Positions 35,291 through 46,934 of a DNA stretch of 64,000 nucleotides are shown in pieces; position 1 is the first letter of the stretch; each line of letters begins with the position of its first letter. A program made the position numbers and the translations under genes. Source of the stretch: Tenebrio molitor (Eukaryota > Arthropoda > Insecta > Coleoptera > Tenebrionidae); contig NC_091053.1 of NCBI RefSeq assembly GCF_963966145.1, positions 15,128,001 to 15,192,000 on the forward strand. Direction: 5' to 3'. The notes under the pieces were generated by a model. It saw nothing but the letters and a program-made list of their open reading frames with translations. It was not told the DNA's origin and searched no databases.

Positions 35291-35382
35291 TATGTATTAA
35301 CAATTTTTCATAGTATTTCGTATCAGCTTGCCAACACACCTAGACATAACTTATGGTGACAAGACAATTATCGGTTTTGTCG

Positions 35383-35493
35383 GTTTCGTTGCTAACTTAC
35401 TGAACAGACCAACAGATGGCGCCACGGTCAGCGTTCGAAAAAGTGCGTCCGAGAAAGTGAGTACGTAAAATTACCGTTTTCATTAAGGGCCCC
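35383..35493 (-). repeat. Dispersed repeat with GGCGCCA core (copy Y)
   Basis: The minus strand matches 26947-27041 and is the more complete copy, with two CTTT(T/C)TCG(G/A)ACGC units where copy X has one. It contains GTGGCGCCATCTGTTGG, a phrase common around insect repeats. Confidence 0.8.
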
Positions 35494-36855
35494 TAAAAAA
35501 CACATTTGTGGTGCAAACTTTACCTCAAATTTTACCTTACCAAATTTCAAGAAGAAGGTAATGATTGATTTGATTACAATAAGTATCTTTTGTCTGACAA
35601 TGCTTAGCAGTGGAATGTATAGCTAGTACATTTTTTAGTTGATTCTTGATCGCCAGTTTAAGACTTGAAAATTTATCCGAAGCGACAATTAGTCAAGCAA
35701 TAACCACACCGAAGTGTGTTTGAGGCCCCACTGATCCAAACCCGGAAGACTGGGTGCAATTACCCGCGTGGGCGTGGCACGAACGGTCTTCGATCGGAGT
35801 ATTTCACAACGAGGTGTCAACTTGGACAAATCGGTGTCTTTTGTGTGCGCTCTATTTTAACCGAACGGATAAATAATAGCGCGTCCGTGTCTAAATATTT
35901 ACCGAACAATTTCAACAGTTCACATGGATCAGGAATCCGGACGAAATTGGCACTGTCAGGATGTTTATTTAATGTGGGATGAACAATGGGGGGACGATTT
36001 ACATTCGGGATAGTAATAAAGGCGGAATAGTGTTGAAATTCTGGTCGAGTGATAAAAATAAACGAGTGTTGAAAAGTTGATTCCGTGGAAACGTGTCGAA
36101 CGGATGATGTCCGATCCGGCCGAACACTCGTTCAAAATGTGATATCAATTTTTCATAAAAACTGAATATTTGTTGATTCGGTTTGGTGTTTGTTCCCGGT
36201 GCAGAATTCTATTTTATCGAGGGGTTCTGATGGACACTTTGCTGATGCATTTAGCGACGAAAAATTTGATCAAATTCGATTTGGACAGATTCTCCGAATC
36301 AAGCGTAACCGAAGATTCCAACAACAATTTCAGTTTCCAACTTAACATGTCTTGTTGTGACTGGACCGCGAAACAGAAACCGTTGCGAAATGAACATGAT
36401 CCTAATGTTTACCACTCCCGTTCAGATAAATTCTAAATGAGCCACATTAAAATATCTCTTGCAAACTTCACCGAATTAATTTTCATTCTGGGAATGAGCA
36501 ACACGATAATACCATTAACAATAGTATGTTGAGGTCCGGCCAAGATCAAATAACTATAACTAATGTTAATGTTGCGGGGAACTTAGTCTTTATGTTCAAA
36601 GTTGTCCAACTATTCGAGCAGAATCGCTATTTTCTCTTCAAATATGCCCTAATGGCCAAGAAAAGCAAATTGATGTAGCCGAGCGATAACCGGTGTCAAG
36701 TTTCGCCTTCGGCTGTGACGGAATGCAGACTCGCTCTCCACGAAAAGCCTCAAGTCTTATTGAATTACCGGGAACTAATTGACGGGAATTCGGAAAATTT
36801 CGACCAAAGGGAATTTGTTTGTTCAGGTTGCGCAGCTGTAACGTCCAAGATGTAA
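35494..36855. other. No gene supported
   Basis: A TTTACCTCAAATTTTACC phrase near 35520 belongs to the AACCTCA group. The remainder is unassigned. An 88-codon frame at 36170-36436 has no recognised domain. Confidence 0.4.
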
Positions 36856-36857
36856 TT

Positions 36858-37475
36858 GTGGCGTGCGTAACATTTTCATTTTGTCTTCTGGTTTACCCCT
36901 TTTGGACGAGCCGCTCCTGACTCGCCGGTAAACTGTCACTGGTTTTGGATGAGATCTGACTGTTTATACAGTTTCGGGGTTTTGGGCTGCTCGCAGGTTT
37001 GTCACAAATGGTAAAATTAATTTTTTTGGAACATAACCTCAAACTTGACGTGACGTTTATAGCAATAAATAAGCGTCCGGTCGATTGCAATAACGAACAT
37101 GTTTGCGCTTCATGAAATAAACACTGCATTTAGTGAGTAATTACGCGTGTGTGCTGTAAAACATTTCATTTTTTGTTAACCCCTTTTGGAAGAGCCGCTC
37201 CTGACTTTGGTGCAAAATGTTGTGCAAAATTTGGTTAAATACTGAAACTCTCACGGGTTTTGGATGAAATCCGACTGTTTGTACAGTTGGGGAGGTTTTG
37301 GACAGCACACAGGTTTGCTGCAAGCAATAAAATTAATTTTATTGGAACATAACCTCAAATTTGACGTGACGATCGTAGCAATAAATTAGGGTCTGATCGA
37401 TTGCAATAACGAAAATGTTTGCGCTTCATTAAATAAACACCGAATGCAAATACGCACCTGGTTTAGTGAGTAAAT
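36858..37475 (+). repeat. Imperfect tandem duplication in the AACATAACCTCA family
   Basis: Two units (about 36858-37140 and 37141-37475) share ACCCCTTTTGGA, GAGCCGCTCCTGAC, GGTTTTGGATGA, CCGACTGTTT, GGAACATAACCTCAAA, TTGACGTGACG, GATTGCAATAACGA and GTTTGCGCTTCAT. The second is longer by an insertion after CTCCTGACT. The GACGAGCCGC and AACATAACCTCA blocks recur at 47.5, 50.8 and 54.4 kb. Confidence 0.85.
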
Positions 37476-37872
37476 TAAAAAAAAAACATTTCAGTTCGAT
37501 TCGATTTCCGTTTTTGTACAGTTTATGACCAACAATTCGAAATTAATTACCGGTTTTATAAAATCTAATCAATTTCACTGTTGTCGATGATGCGAATATG
37601 TAGAAAAGCTGAAAAATGATTTTTTTGTAGGAACATAACCTCAAATAATTACATTTTCACCTTTTGCCATGTTTCATTCGGATCCGACAATAAAATAGGT
37701 TGCGCAGTGTCAACAAAGGAATATTAATTAAGTAAATTCAAGTAATAATTTCTTGCTGAAGTTTTCCAAGTTAAAATATCAGGTTATCAACATAAAACAT
37801 AACCTCACATTTGAACCTTACATTTTACTGTTTAGAAGTGTCAGTGTTTGTGTTACGAGGAGTTTAATAGTA

Positions 37873-38964
37873 AAGTCCATTCACGTTGGATTTTCCTAGT
37901 CAAGGTCAAATAATTCAATAATGTGGCGGTGTGATTTTTACTTCAAAAATGCTTTAGCTGTGTATGTCACCAATACGGGCTGATAAAGTAACCAAGTCAT
38001 TCGTAGACTGTAGAGGTTATGTTATTCGCTGTCAGCAAAGAAACAGTCATTTTTCAAATATTGTTTTTAGAGGATAACAATAGGTAATAATACATCCATT
38101 TTGTGATCATTTGCACTAAAAATAGTGTCAGTTGTTAATCGGTATGATAGGATTAGGAATAGGAACATACAATAGGTACCTAACTCCTACCTACTGATGT
38201 TGTATTTTTCTGCTTGCGTTGTTGATTAAGTGAAAAAACCCTTAATGACTACAGTGATGACTGATGAGAAACCAGAATAAGTTATAGAAAATGAACCCAA
38301 TACGAAATTGTGTGAAGTTTCTTTCATTGGAAGCGATGGAAGTAAGGAATGCATCTAAATTATGGAACAAATTTGGCAATAAAATTTCAGTTATTCGAGA
38401 CACTTATACGTTTTGATTGTGGTTGTGACGTTTCAAGAATGTATTGTTACAATTGCATACCACAAAAGAAAGGTGTATTTTGATTTTTAATTATTTTTTT
38501 CTAATTTAAGTTTTTTCGATGTACACATTACCTTTAAGATAACGTTGTATTGTTAAAACTGCTCAATAAAGGTCGTAAATAGATTATAATCATGTTAATA
38601 CATACAATACATTAAATATTAAAGAATTCTGACTAATTAATTTTCGAACTGAAGCTATTTTTTCTTGAGTCCGTATTAGCTTGCGGGTTTCGTCACATTA
38701 CGTCAGTTGTGGAAGGTTAACCCAATTTTAAAATTAACCTTTTTTTCTTTTCGCCATGGTAAAATCACCCAGGAATAGAATTTTATTAAAAAATCTGTGA
38801 CTTTATTTCACACGTCAAACTAACATTCAAAATTAAAGACGTCAAATCGCTCTCAATCGCTCTATCACGAATAAAACACGATAATGTAAAAATTACTAGG
38901 AAAGGAGGCGCAGGCTTGCAACGTGAGAACAATTTGGCAGAGAAAATCCAACGTGAATGGACTT
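37873..38964. mobile_element. TA-flanked inverted-repeat element, AAGTCCATTCACG ends
   Basis: The ends AAGTCCATTCACGTTGGATT and AATCCAACGTGAATGGACTT match perfectly over at least 20 bp and are flanked by TA (37871-37872, 38965-38966). 1092 bp. No transposase motif was seen inside. A non-autonomous element. Confidence 0.85.
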
Positions 38965-39351
38965 TAGATATTGAATTGAATTTCAGGAATACTTGGGGTC
39001 TGTTTTAAATTTTCAATTTTTCATTTAAAATGTGCCTTTATGGCAGAACATGCCACTGTAATAAAAATGTTCTTTGTTTTCTTTTTAATTACAGCCAGTG
39101 AAAAATGTGTACGATTGTGTGACAGGTGTATTAAAAAAAAAATTTTTTTTTTTAATACACCTGTATTTATTATTCAATAAACATTTCAGGTACAAAATTC
39201 CAGTCGGATGCTAATTTTTATCTTTAAAAAATTAATAAAAACGGGGGGTTATATATGCATGAGGTTGTGTATTCCTAACTTGAATTTCCAACGTTCGTAT
39301 ACATATTTCAAAAAGTCAACAGTAATAATGATCAATCAGGTTTCAGCTGTA

Positions 39352-40323
39352 CAGGGTGACTTTGAAAGTTGTGCAGATATTTTAACCAGTGGAAGAACTC
39401 CTCAATAGGTAGCGATTGAGCCAGTAATGCCTTATACAAATGTTGATATTTTTCGAGAAAAAGGGGCTTAGCATTTTTCAAGAAAAATTTGGAAGCCACT
39501 GAATTTTAAGAAAAAAATGGATCAAAAAAATCATAGCAGATTTTTTTGTTGACATTTAATCCAAAATTAAATCACTTTGACAAGAACTTCAATCTTTAAC
39601 CGCAATTTAAATCACAATATGATTTTGATCTATGGTGCAGCTCATGTACATTTAGAGCTAGCACGGCAAATTTTCCTCAAAGGATACTTCCCAATATTCG
39701 AACCTTTGTAAACGTTGTGCAGCATCTTCGCGATTTCGAGCGTTTCTAAATGAATAAAAGCGGTCTTGGCCGCCAACGAGAACTGCATTATAGTTGCAGT
39801 TTCTGAGTTTAGCTGCGAGTTCAAAACGCGGTTCAGGAAATTCGTCAAAACAGACACATTCTGAATCAAGTTCGGCTTTCTTGGACACTTCCTGTTGAAA
39901 CTTGCATTGCAAACGATGACAGCGATTTTAAGCAACTTCTTTGATGTTTCATTTTATGCTTTTACTCACAATTACAGTCTTTTTTGTTGTTTAAAGCTTT
40001 GTTGTTTCCTAAATAATTTGCAGGCACTATTCAGTTATCACTACAAATTTTATCAAAAATTCATGATGAAACTCCAAAAACTTAAACGATAAAAATCAAA
40101 CGTAACCTCAAACGATACAAAAACTTGACATTTTAGGTTGGTCGTATGCACGTCAAACTGCCCGCCAAATTTGAAATTTTTCAGCGGTTCTCAAACAAAG
40201 TGATTCCTTTGATTCTCTTGTAACTAAACCATCATTTGTATAAAACAATTTGAGTTATTTTGCCTTCTATTAACACGTCCTACCTCAGGTTAAAGCATCT
40301 GCACAACTTTTAAAATCAGACTG
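39352..40323. mobile_element. Longer relative of the CAGGGTGATTTTGAAAG MITE (copy 4)
   Basis: The left end CAGGGTGACTTTGAAAGTTG, continuing TGCAGATATTTTAACC, and the right end GGTTAAAGCATCTGCACAAC, continuing TTTTAAAATCAGACTG, are the terminal 36 bp of the family, flanked by TA. The 900-bp interior is unrelated to the other copies and holds an open frame on the minus strand (39658-39912). It is either a progenitor form or a copy that captured foreign DNA. Confidence 0.8.
39658..39912 (-). CDS. Open frame inside copy-4 element, unknown
   Basis: 84 codons with acidic and aromatic residues (FQQEVSKKAELDSECVCFDE, then YNAVLVGGQDRFYSFRNA and RFEYWEVSFEE). The composition looks protein-like. It does not resemble any transposase known to me. 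No start context or splice evidence supports expression. Confidence 0.3.
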   Translation of the reverse strand: MQCKFQQEVSKKAELDSECVCFDEFPEPRFELAAKLRNCNYNAVLVGGQDRFYSFRNARNREDAAQRLQRFEYWEVSFEENLPC

Positions 40324-40669
40324 TATTCCTGACTCGTAACAAAAAATATATTTCCGAAGATAAGAAAATTACATGACAAACTACACAATTTTTTTTATAA
40401 TTTTATTTTGTGCGTATCATTATTTTCGATCCTAAATTCAAATCAATGTTCCAAAATCGGTGACATCAATTGTGAGGTTATGTTATCGCTTGATTTTTTC
40501 CAGAATAAAACGAAGACCCTCTTGTTTGAAGTAAATAGAACATAATGAAGTCAATCACATTTCAGACATATCCTTGGTTTCTCAGACTGTCTTGATGGGT
40601 TGTTTTGCACATCAAAATTGCATAAAGATAAAATATTTAGTAGATGTACCTCTTATGTAATCTCTGGTA

Positions 40670-41140
40670 AACCTTACAAGGGCCCATTTTCTGATTAAAC
40701 ATTCAAAACAAGCCACGAATATTCACTACGTTTGATTCAAATTGTGCCTGAAACGTTTCCACAGTACATACATTTTATGATGCAAACTTAACCTCACATT
40801 TTACCTTGTCAAATTTCAAGAACAAATCAATACCCGATTTGGATTTAACCCAATTGACGTGTAATCCAGGAAGTGAACAGTAGATAACTGTTTCGACTAC
40901 TGAAATTAGAAAGAAAATTTAATTTTAGTAGGGTGTGATGTGATGTGTGACATATCATAAAGTTTTAAGCCCCCGTGAGGAGCAATTTTTTGATCAAAGA
41001 TTCAAAACACGCCACCAATATTCACAACGTTCGATTGAATTCACGCCTGAAATGATTCCACATTAAATACGTTTAAAAATACAATTTATGTTGTCGACCT
41101 AACCTCACATTTTGCAACTTCTTCAGGAATTATCGGAGGC
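40670..41140 (+). repeat. Tandem pair ending in TAACCTCACATTTT
   Basis: Unit 1 (about 40670-40805) and unit 2 (about 40975-41115) share GATTAAACATTCAAAAC or GATCAAAGATTCAAAAC, GCCACGAATATTCACTACGT or GCCACCAATATTCACAACGT, TTTGATTCAAAT or TTCGATTGAATT, GCCTGAAA, TTCCACA and finally TAACCTCACATTTT. Period about 305 bp. Confidence 0.75.
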
Positions 41141-42733
41141 ACGTTTCGAATTAATTTCAGCATGAAAATCTCCAAAGAATCAATTTGAAAGGTCTCGTTA
41201 AGTTGTCGTGAATTAATTGGACAGGATAGTCGTCCTTTGCGGTTCAGATCCTGCGGCTATATTTTTGCCCCATCTATGCAATCACCCTCGTCAAACAGAA
41301 AATTATTAGCTCCGGCAATAGTTTCTTTGAGTAGACTGCATTTCGGTAGACCCAAAGCGAAACATTAAAGGAAATTAAGACTTTGATGCAGACGTTTGCG
41401 AAGTGTTTTCAGCAGAATTTTCTCTGGAATATGTTTGGATTCCTTTATAGCTTAATTTCCCCTTTTCGTCAGAAACACGAAAATACAATATTTATGGTAA
41501 ACAAGTTAATTTGGAACGTGTAACCCATCGCGAACGACCGAAAACGACACTTTGATGAGAAGTTTTTGTATTTCGGGAACTCGCTTTTCGCTCCTTTTGC
41601 ATTCGCCTTTGACAGTTTTTCGTTGGAAACGTTCGGCAGCGGTCCGACAATTAATATTGCCGGTTTTATTCGATGAAACGTTCCGATAAATCTTCGCGGC
41701 CATCATGAATTTTAAGTTTTTATTGGGGACCCGGCCGTTGGACCTAATCCAAGACTCTCGAAGAACATATTACACGCTAACTTAACTGGATCCTGCTCGC
41801 ATAAACGTTCGACTTAATTAATTGCCGAGCCCAACGAAATTGTCAACATATTTGTTATTCCACAAATGAAATTTATTCGAGCGTGAAATATCTTTCGTTT
41901 CGCAATTTCCAATGTTGAGGCTGCGTCGCAGCCGAAAAAAAACCGCCGGCGTGCCGTCCAAATGGTGCGGAGCGACGTGGAGAGGTGCCAGGAGAGTTCT
42001 TTTTGCGGGCGCCACAACAACCGCAACAGACGGTCAGTTTTTGACGGGCAAAGTCGAGACGAGCGGCGACGCAAAAATGCTAAAATGGGAAATGACACGA
42101 ACGACAAACTTGCGAACACGAAGGATCAGTTCAGTTTTTGACGGAAGTAAATCTCGACGAGATTTGTACAGCTTTGAAGCCGGATTTTTTTTGTTTGTGT
42201 CGCTGTAATGTACCTACTTAGGAGACTTTGAAATCCATTAATTTGGGAAAACACTTTGCAAATGTAAATAAATCGTCTGGCTCAAAGAAAAGTTAGGCGG
42301 GCTACGCTAGCAAGACGAGATTCTTAATCTAGCACGAGTGAGAAAGTACCAAATTTTGGTTTGTTTGAATTGGCATTTGTGTAATTTTCATTTCGTTCAG
42401 AACTGGTCGCAAATAAATAAAATGGGAGAACGTTCTGAACTTCGGTTTCACTTACAGTTGGTTGAAAAAAAACGGGAACTGTCAGAATAAAATTGACACA
42501 TTTTTACAATTTTTTCATAGTGTGAAACCTTCTTACGAGAATTATGGTCAAAATTCAATGACATTTTTAAAAATTATTTGATAGGCATTGTCAAGTAGAC
42601 AATTAATTGACAAATTTACATTAGGAATATTTTCAATTCCTACTTTTTTTGCAACCAACTGTACTAGTTTGAATTTTAAGTGGGTATTGAAAATGTTCTA
42701 AAATGTGTATTACCATCTTGTTGAAGTAAAATA
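41141..42733. other. No gene supported
   Basis: Mixed-composition sequence. Overlapping open frames on both strands at 41.8-42.2 kb (about 100 codons each) have no recognised domain. Confidence 0.4.
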
Positions 42734-43105
42734 TCGGGCGTTCAAATGAAATCCTGGGCTGGAAAGGCGGTGGAAACCGTCAATAGTTTTGCTTTTAAAA
42801 GTGTAAATTGACAGTTGTAATTAGAGCATGTTGGCAGCTAACCTAAAATTTATAAAAATAAATATAAAAATCTTTCTGTTTTTTTCGTTTTTCAATGTTT
42901 TACTGAATAACTGACGATTCCTATTCTCGAAGCAAATATCTAAGGGCACCCTTTGCTGAAAACAAACATGTTCAATTATTTGTCGATTAAACATAAGCAA
43001 GTGTCATTCGTGTCAATTGCGGGAAATTCAAACTTTACACTGTTCCAAATGGTTTACTTTTTTCAACACCTACTCAGCCGCCCAGGTTTTCATTTGTACG
43101 CACGA
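42734..43105. mobile_element. MITE, TCGCGCGTTCAAATGAAATC family (copy 2)
   Basis: It begins TCGGGCGTTCAAATGAAATC after TA and ends TTTTCATTTGTACGCACGA before TG (probably a mutated TA). The interior is the reverse complement of copy 1 (ACGATTCCTATTCTCGAAGC; GGGCACCCTTTGCTGAAAAC). 372 bp. Confidence 0.82.
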
Positions 43106-43189
43106 TGTATCCACGATGAAAAACTTGAGATTTGCGCAACATCTGAAATTTTGTTGGAATAAAATCTGTCAGAAACGCTTGATTTTTGA

Positions 43190-43445
43190 GAATAATAACC
43201 CCCAATTTGACGTCACATGTTTACACCACAAAATATTATTAAAATTTCTACTTAGACTTAAAATATTAAGAAAACATCAAGCTTGATGCAATTTTAACTG
43301 TACCACTTGCGCTTGAAGACCACTTAATTTTTTTTGTTTTTTTTTTTTAAATTTAATGAAATCGACCATAACCTCAACTTTGACATATCCTTGATCGATG
43401 AAATGTACAGTCTGCGACAAACATTTTGAGATATGCGTAGTGTTG
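43190..43445 (+). repeat. Partial copy of the AACATAACCTCA family
   Basis: AATGAAATCGACCATAACCT, CAACTTTGACATATCCTTG and ATGTACAGTCTGCGACAAAC match the distal part of the 47.5-kb copy (about 48080-48150) and the 54.4-kb copy (about 54845-54910). The proximal part is missing. The MITE at 42734-43105 lies about 85 bp upstream. Confidence 0.75.
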
Positions 43446-43449
43446 TATA

Positions 43450-44386
43450 CAAGTGATCAAAAAGAAAACAAATCAACAGCGCTAGCTCGTTTTTTGTTTT
43501 ATCGAAACGTACGTCTTGGTTTGGGTCATACGCATAATTATACTTGCTATGCAGTCGTTTTATTGGTTACCTACCTCTCAAAAAAATCTATTAAAAGTTA
43601 ATTAAATCCTCTCAATACAATAATGCAAGCAGATGTCCGTTTCGTGTCACAATATGCCCATGTCCACGAAACAATGTTGTTATGACACGTCCTTTTTGAC
43701 AGTAAAACCTGTCTGCGGGATACATTTAATACAGTAAAACCTGTCATTAATTTTATAAGAAAATTTTGACGAACTTGGGCGACAAAGAGAGAACGACAAA
43801 GACGTAGGCGGGGACAAGGAAGCCAAGTAGAAAGAGATATCGAAAATGAGCGTAGAAGATTAAATTATCAGCAAAGTGATAGCGAAACAGAAACACATAG
43901 AGAAAAAAGAAGAGAAGGTTGTCAGATACTCAGATAATAATAATAAAATATTTTTTAAATGTTTTATTGCTCCGTGCGTAAGCACGGGCCGCTCCACTGG
44001 TATTAATACATATCAATTAATGCTTTATCGTCAATGGTAAAACTCATTTTACCACTTACAGTTAACGTCTATAAAATTTTGCCGAAATCAAAAAGTTGTT
44101 TTTTAGGTTAACAACAGCACACCGTTCCTTTAAAATTGACGTTTCTTTGACATTTCAGCGAATAATCTGCTTACCATTTTCTCCATTGATAATGATAATA
44201 AAATGCACAATTAATTCCAATGCATAAAATTCCTGAGGAATGATTTATTATAAAGCAGCGTTTGAGACCACAAATTGTCTACGTTCTACGTCCATACATT
44301 GAAGGCTTATTTGCATAGACTTCCGCTACGACATGACCGATAATTTGCAACGCCTGCACTGATTTGTTTTCTTTTTGATCACCTTG
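43450..44386. mobile_element. TA-flanked element, CAAGTGATCAAAAAG ends
   Basis: The left end CAAGTGATCAAAAAGAAAAC, continuing AAATCA, and the right end TGATTTGTTTTCTTTTTGAT, continuing CACCTTG, are inverted and flanked by TA. One base differs near the tip. 937 bp. The interior contains a direct repeat of ACAGTAAAACCTGTC (43699 and 43731) and a Helitron-like 3' end. Confidence 0.7.
43972..44000 (+). mobile_element. Possible Helitron 3' terminus
   Basis: The hairpin CCGTGC-GTAA-GCACGG is followed nine bases later by CTGG and then T. Known: Helitrons end in a short GC-rich hairpin about 10 nt before CTRR and insert 5' to T. The 5' TC end was not identified. The preceding GACAAAGAGAGAACGACAAA tract may belong to the same element. 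Confidence 0.45.
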
Positions 44387-44388
44387 TA

Positions 44389-46288
44389 GACTGATGGTAG
44401 AGAAACTGTTTGTCTGTTTGGGGAATTTTCTTCTGTTTCCGATAATTTTTGCAAAAGAGAACCGATTTGATTTTTTCTTTTTTTTTGTTTTAGTAAAGAA
44501 CTTCAAGCGTATTAATTTTTGTGCCAACCGAACCTGTGGTTCTGGAATGTTCATTTATGGTTCGCGATAACTTTAACAAAAATGAACCAATTTTTAATTT
44601 CTCTTTTTCAAAATATTCATCAAAGTGAGGACCTGTGAAGATCTGATCATTTTAGTGCCACTCGTATCCAAATTAGGGCAATTTTGCACATGTTTTGCAG
44701 CTGTGACAATGTCGTCCAAATATTGTTTATTGGTTTTCTGGTAAATTCTACTAAAGGTTGTTATAATAAAAGCTACTTTGGAAAATCATTTTTGCATGGT
44801 TCTCTATACTCATATTTTTTCTTTCCCGATTTCTTCAAGTAGAATATTGCAAAGAAGGAATTGGTTTGTAGTCTCAAAATAAAATAAACGTTTATAAAGG
44901 AATTTCTATCACTCATTGTCATTACATCTTTTCAAAATAGTCTCCTTGACACCATTTAATACCGAAAATTCATCTTCCAACAGCGTCACTCATTTTCTTC
45001 AGTGCTTGTTGCTATTTAATCTTTTTGAGGCCCTTTTTTTTCTTTAGACTTGTCTCTATAGCTTTCGAAAAAATCGCAAGAAGCTACTATTTTTCCCCAT
45101 AACTCTTTCCAAAATCATCATAGAACAATAATTATTTGTCCTTTTGAACCCCCCCCCGTCAAGCTGTTATCACATAAAACACTTTTATTCTTGATTTTTT
45201 CCATTTGTAACGGCCAGAATTGTTTGGATTTTTGGCCAATTCAAATGAGTTTCGTTTTTTTTTTTTTAAGAATTCAGAACATCTTGGTTAAACAGTGACG
45301 TGGCGGATGAGCTAAAGAAGTAAAACTTAGAAGTTTCGCGTTTTGAGTGTTGCGTTCCTCTAGGATCACACTTAGATCTATAGTTCGTGCGGCGAACCAC
45401 TGGAGTGGTCACGAGGTGTGATAGTTCGTAGCGTAGCGTCATGAAAAGCCTGATTTGAGTTCTGTGCGGAAGATTCAAATCTTACTGCTTTAAGAATGGA
45501 TGGAAATTTCGGCTGCGTCGATTGTGTTGCACCATATTTTTTAACGCGCGCCCTTTAACCAATAAGAAACCATCCCCGAAAATCACGTGAAGATCACGCC
45601 AGTTTATTACTCCATTGAGTCGCCGCGTCGACTATCATATTTAGTGTTCCAGACTTCCAGATGACTCCTGGCTGAGTAAACGTGACCAAAAAAATCCAAA
45701 ATTGGAAAATATTTTTTTTATTCGATTTTAACCTTGTGAATCCTGTCAGGATGTAGAGTTTTTGGTGGTTTAAGAAACCAGAAAGTTTTTGTTTGCCACG
45801 GGGCTCACGGTGAAAGTATGTATCATCGACATACGAGAGTCATATCTAGAGTTTCATTTCGTCAAATTAAATTCCAAAGTCAAATCGTTGAAGGACTGTC
45901 AAGACAATCTGGTTTGGGAAGAGGAGCTGGAGAACTTTTTGTTTGATTTAAATTATGTTAGTCTGTATTAAACACCACACTACTACAATACCACTATTGT
46001 ATTGCTATTATTAAGTACTCCCACGATTACCTTTGTGCTTCTTGGTGTCAACCAATTGCAGGTACACCCACAAGGTCAAAAGCTCGCTCAAAATATTTTC
46101 TTATCAATGCAATAAAAAATGTTGTCTTGTTTTGCAACATTGCAAAAATACCCCATCAATATTGATATCTGTAGATTAACTCAATAATCATTTTTACAAT
46201 TGATTACACGCTTGTGTCTATTATTTTTACGTCTCGAAGTCGTCATTGCACATGCACCTTGACGCATTTACGGCGTTGTTTATCTTTA
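44389..46288. other. No gene supported
   Basis: AT-rich unassigned sequence. A 60-codon frame at 45789-45971 (KVCIIDIRESYLEFHFVKLN...) looks protein-like but has no recognised family. Confidence 0.4.
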
Positions 46289-46289
46289 C

Positions 46290-46420
46290 GGTGACGGTAA
46301 TAACCGCCTGATAAGCAATAGTCTTGCGGAACGCCTTGCCACCGGCTGAGCTGTGGGTGGACTCCTATAAATTTTTTCACCAATAATTTAAAATTCAATC
46401 TACCACACAGACCAACACCA
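46290..46420 (-). pseudogene. Possible reverse-transcriptase relic, weak
   Basis: The minus-strand frame has GVHPQLSRWQGVPQDYCLSG, compatible with the RT GVPQGS block but with few further matches. Listed because stronger examples occur elsewhere in the window. Confidence 0.25.
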
Positions 46421-46934
46421 ACACTGGAAAGCACAATATTGTAACGTTTACGGTCGCCGTCGAAGGTTCGAAGACCTCCTCGTTGTAAAAATGTTAATTA
46501 CACAACAGTAACGAGTAGACGTATTTGCACGTCGCTATTGTTACGACACCAGAAGTAATTATCGGGTGAAGAAGATGGATTTTTGGCGTGTGTTTGGAAA
46601 ATTTTCAAAAAGTCGATGCGATCAGGAGTGGGATTAAAACGTTAAACCGCAAATTGGCGGTTTGGTGGCGATCATGGGTATTATATCGGTCAATTTATTA
46701 AAGCCGCAATTGTTGCGTTCTTGCGGTTACGGTTCATCTGCTGTGGTCATTATCGCGCCGAGCCAGAGACTGTGCACTCCACTGGACCGCTAGACTGGAT
46801 GTGGTGTTAACAATATCTTCTTTTTACCTGAACTAAGACCCAGATAATTACACCGCAGCTTGTCCCATGCTGGAGCAGAGTGAATAGGATCGGGAGGTCA
46901 ATGCCGGCTGAACAACCTTTAGGCTCCCGGGAAT

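Noticed and set aside
41814..42208. Open frames of about 100 codons on both strands
   Set aside because: Mutually overlapping, rich in R and T on one strand and F and S on the other, with no family match.
42288..42345. GGGCTACGCTAGC...AATCTAGCACGAG as a palindrome of the CTCG-loop group
   Set aside because: Arms are too short and imperfect to support a palindrome.
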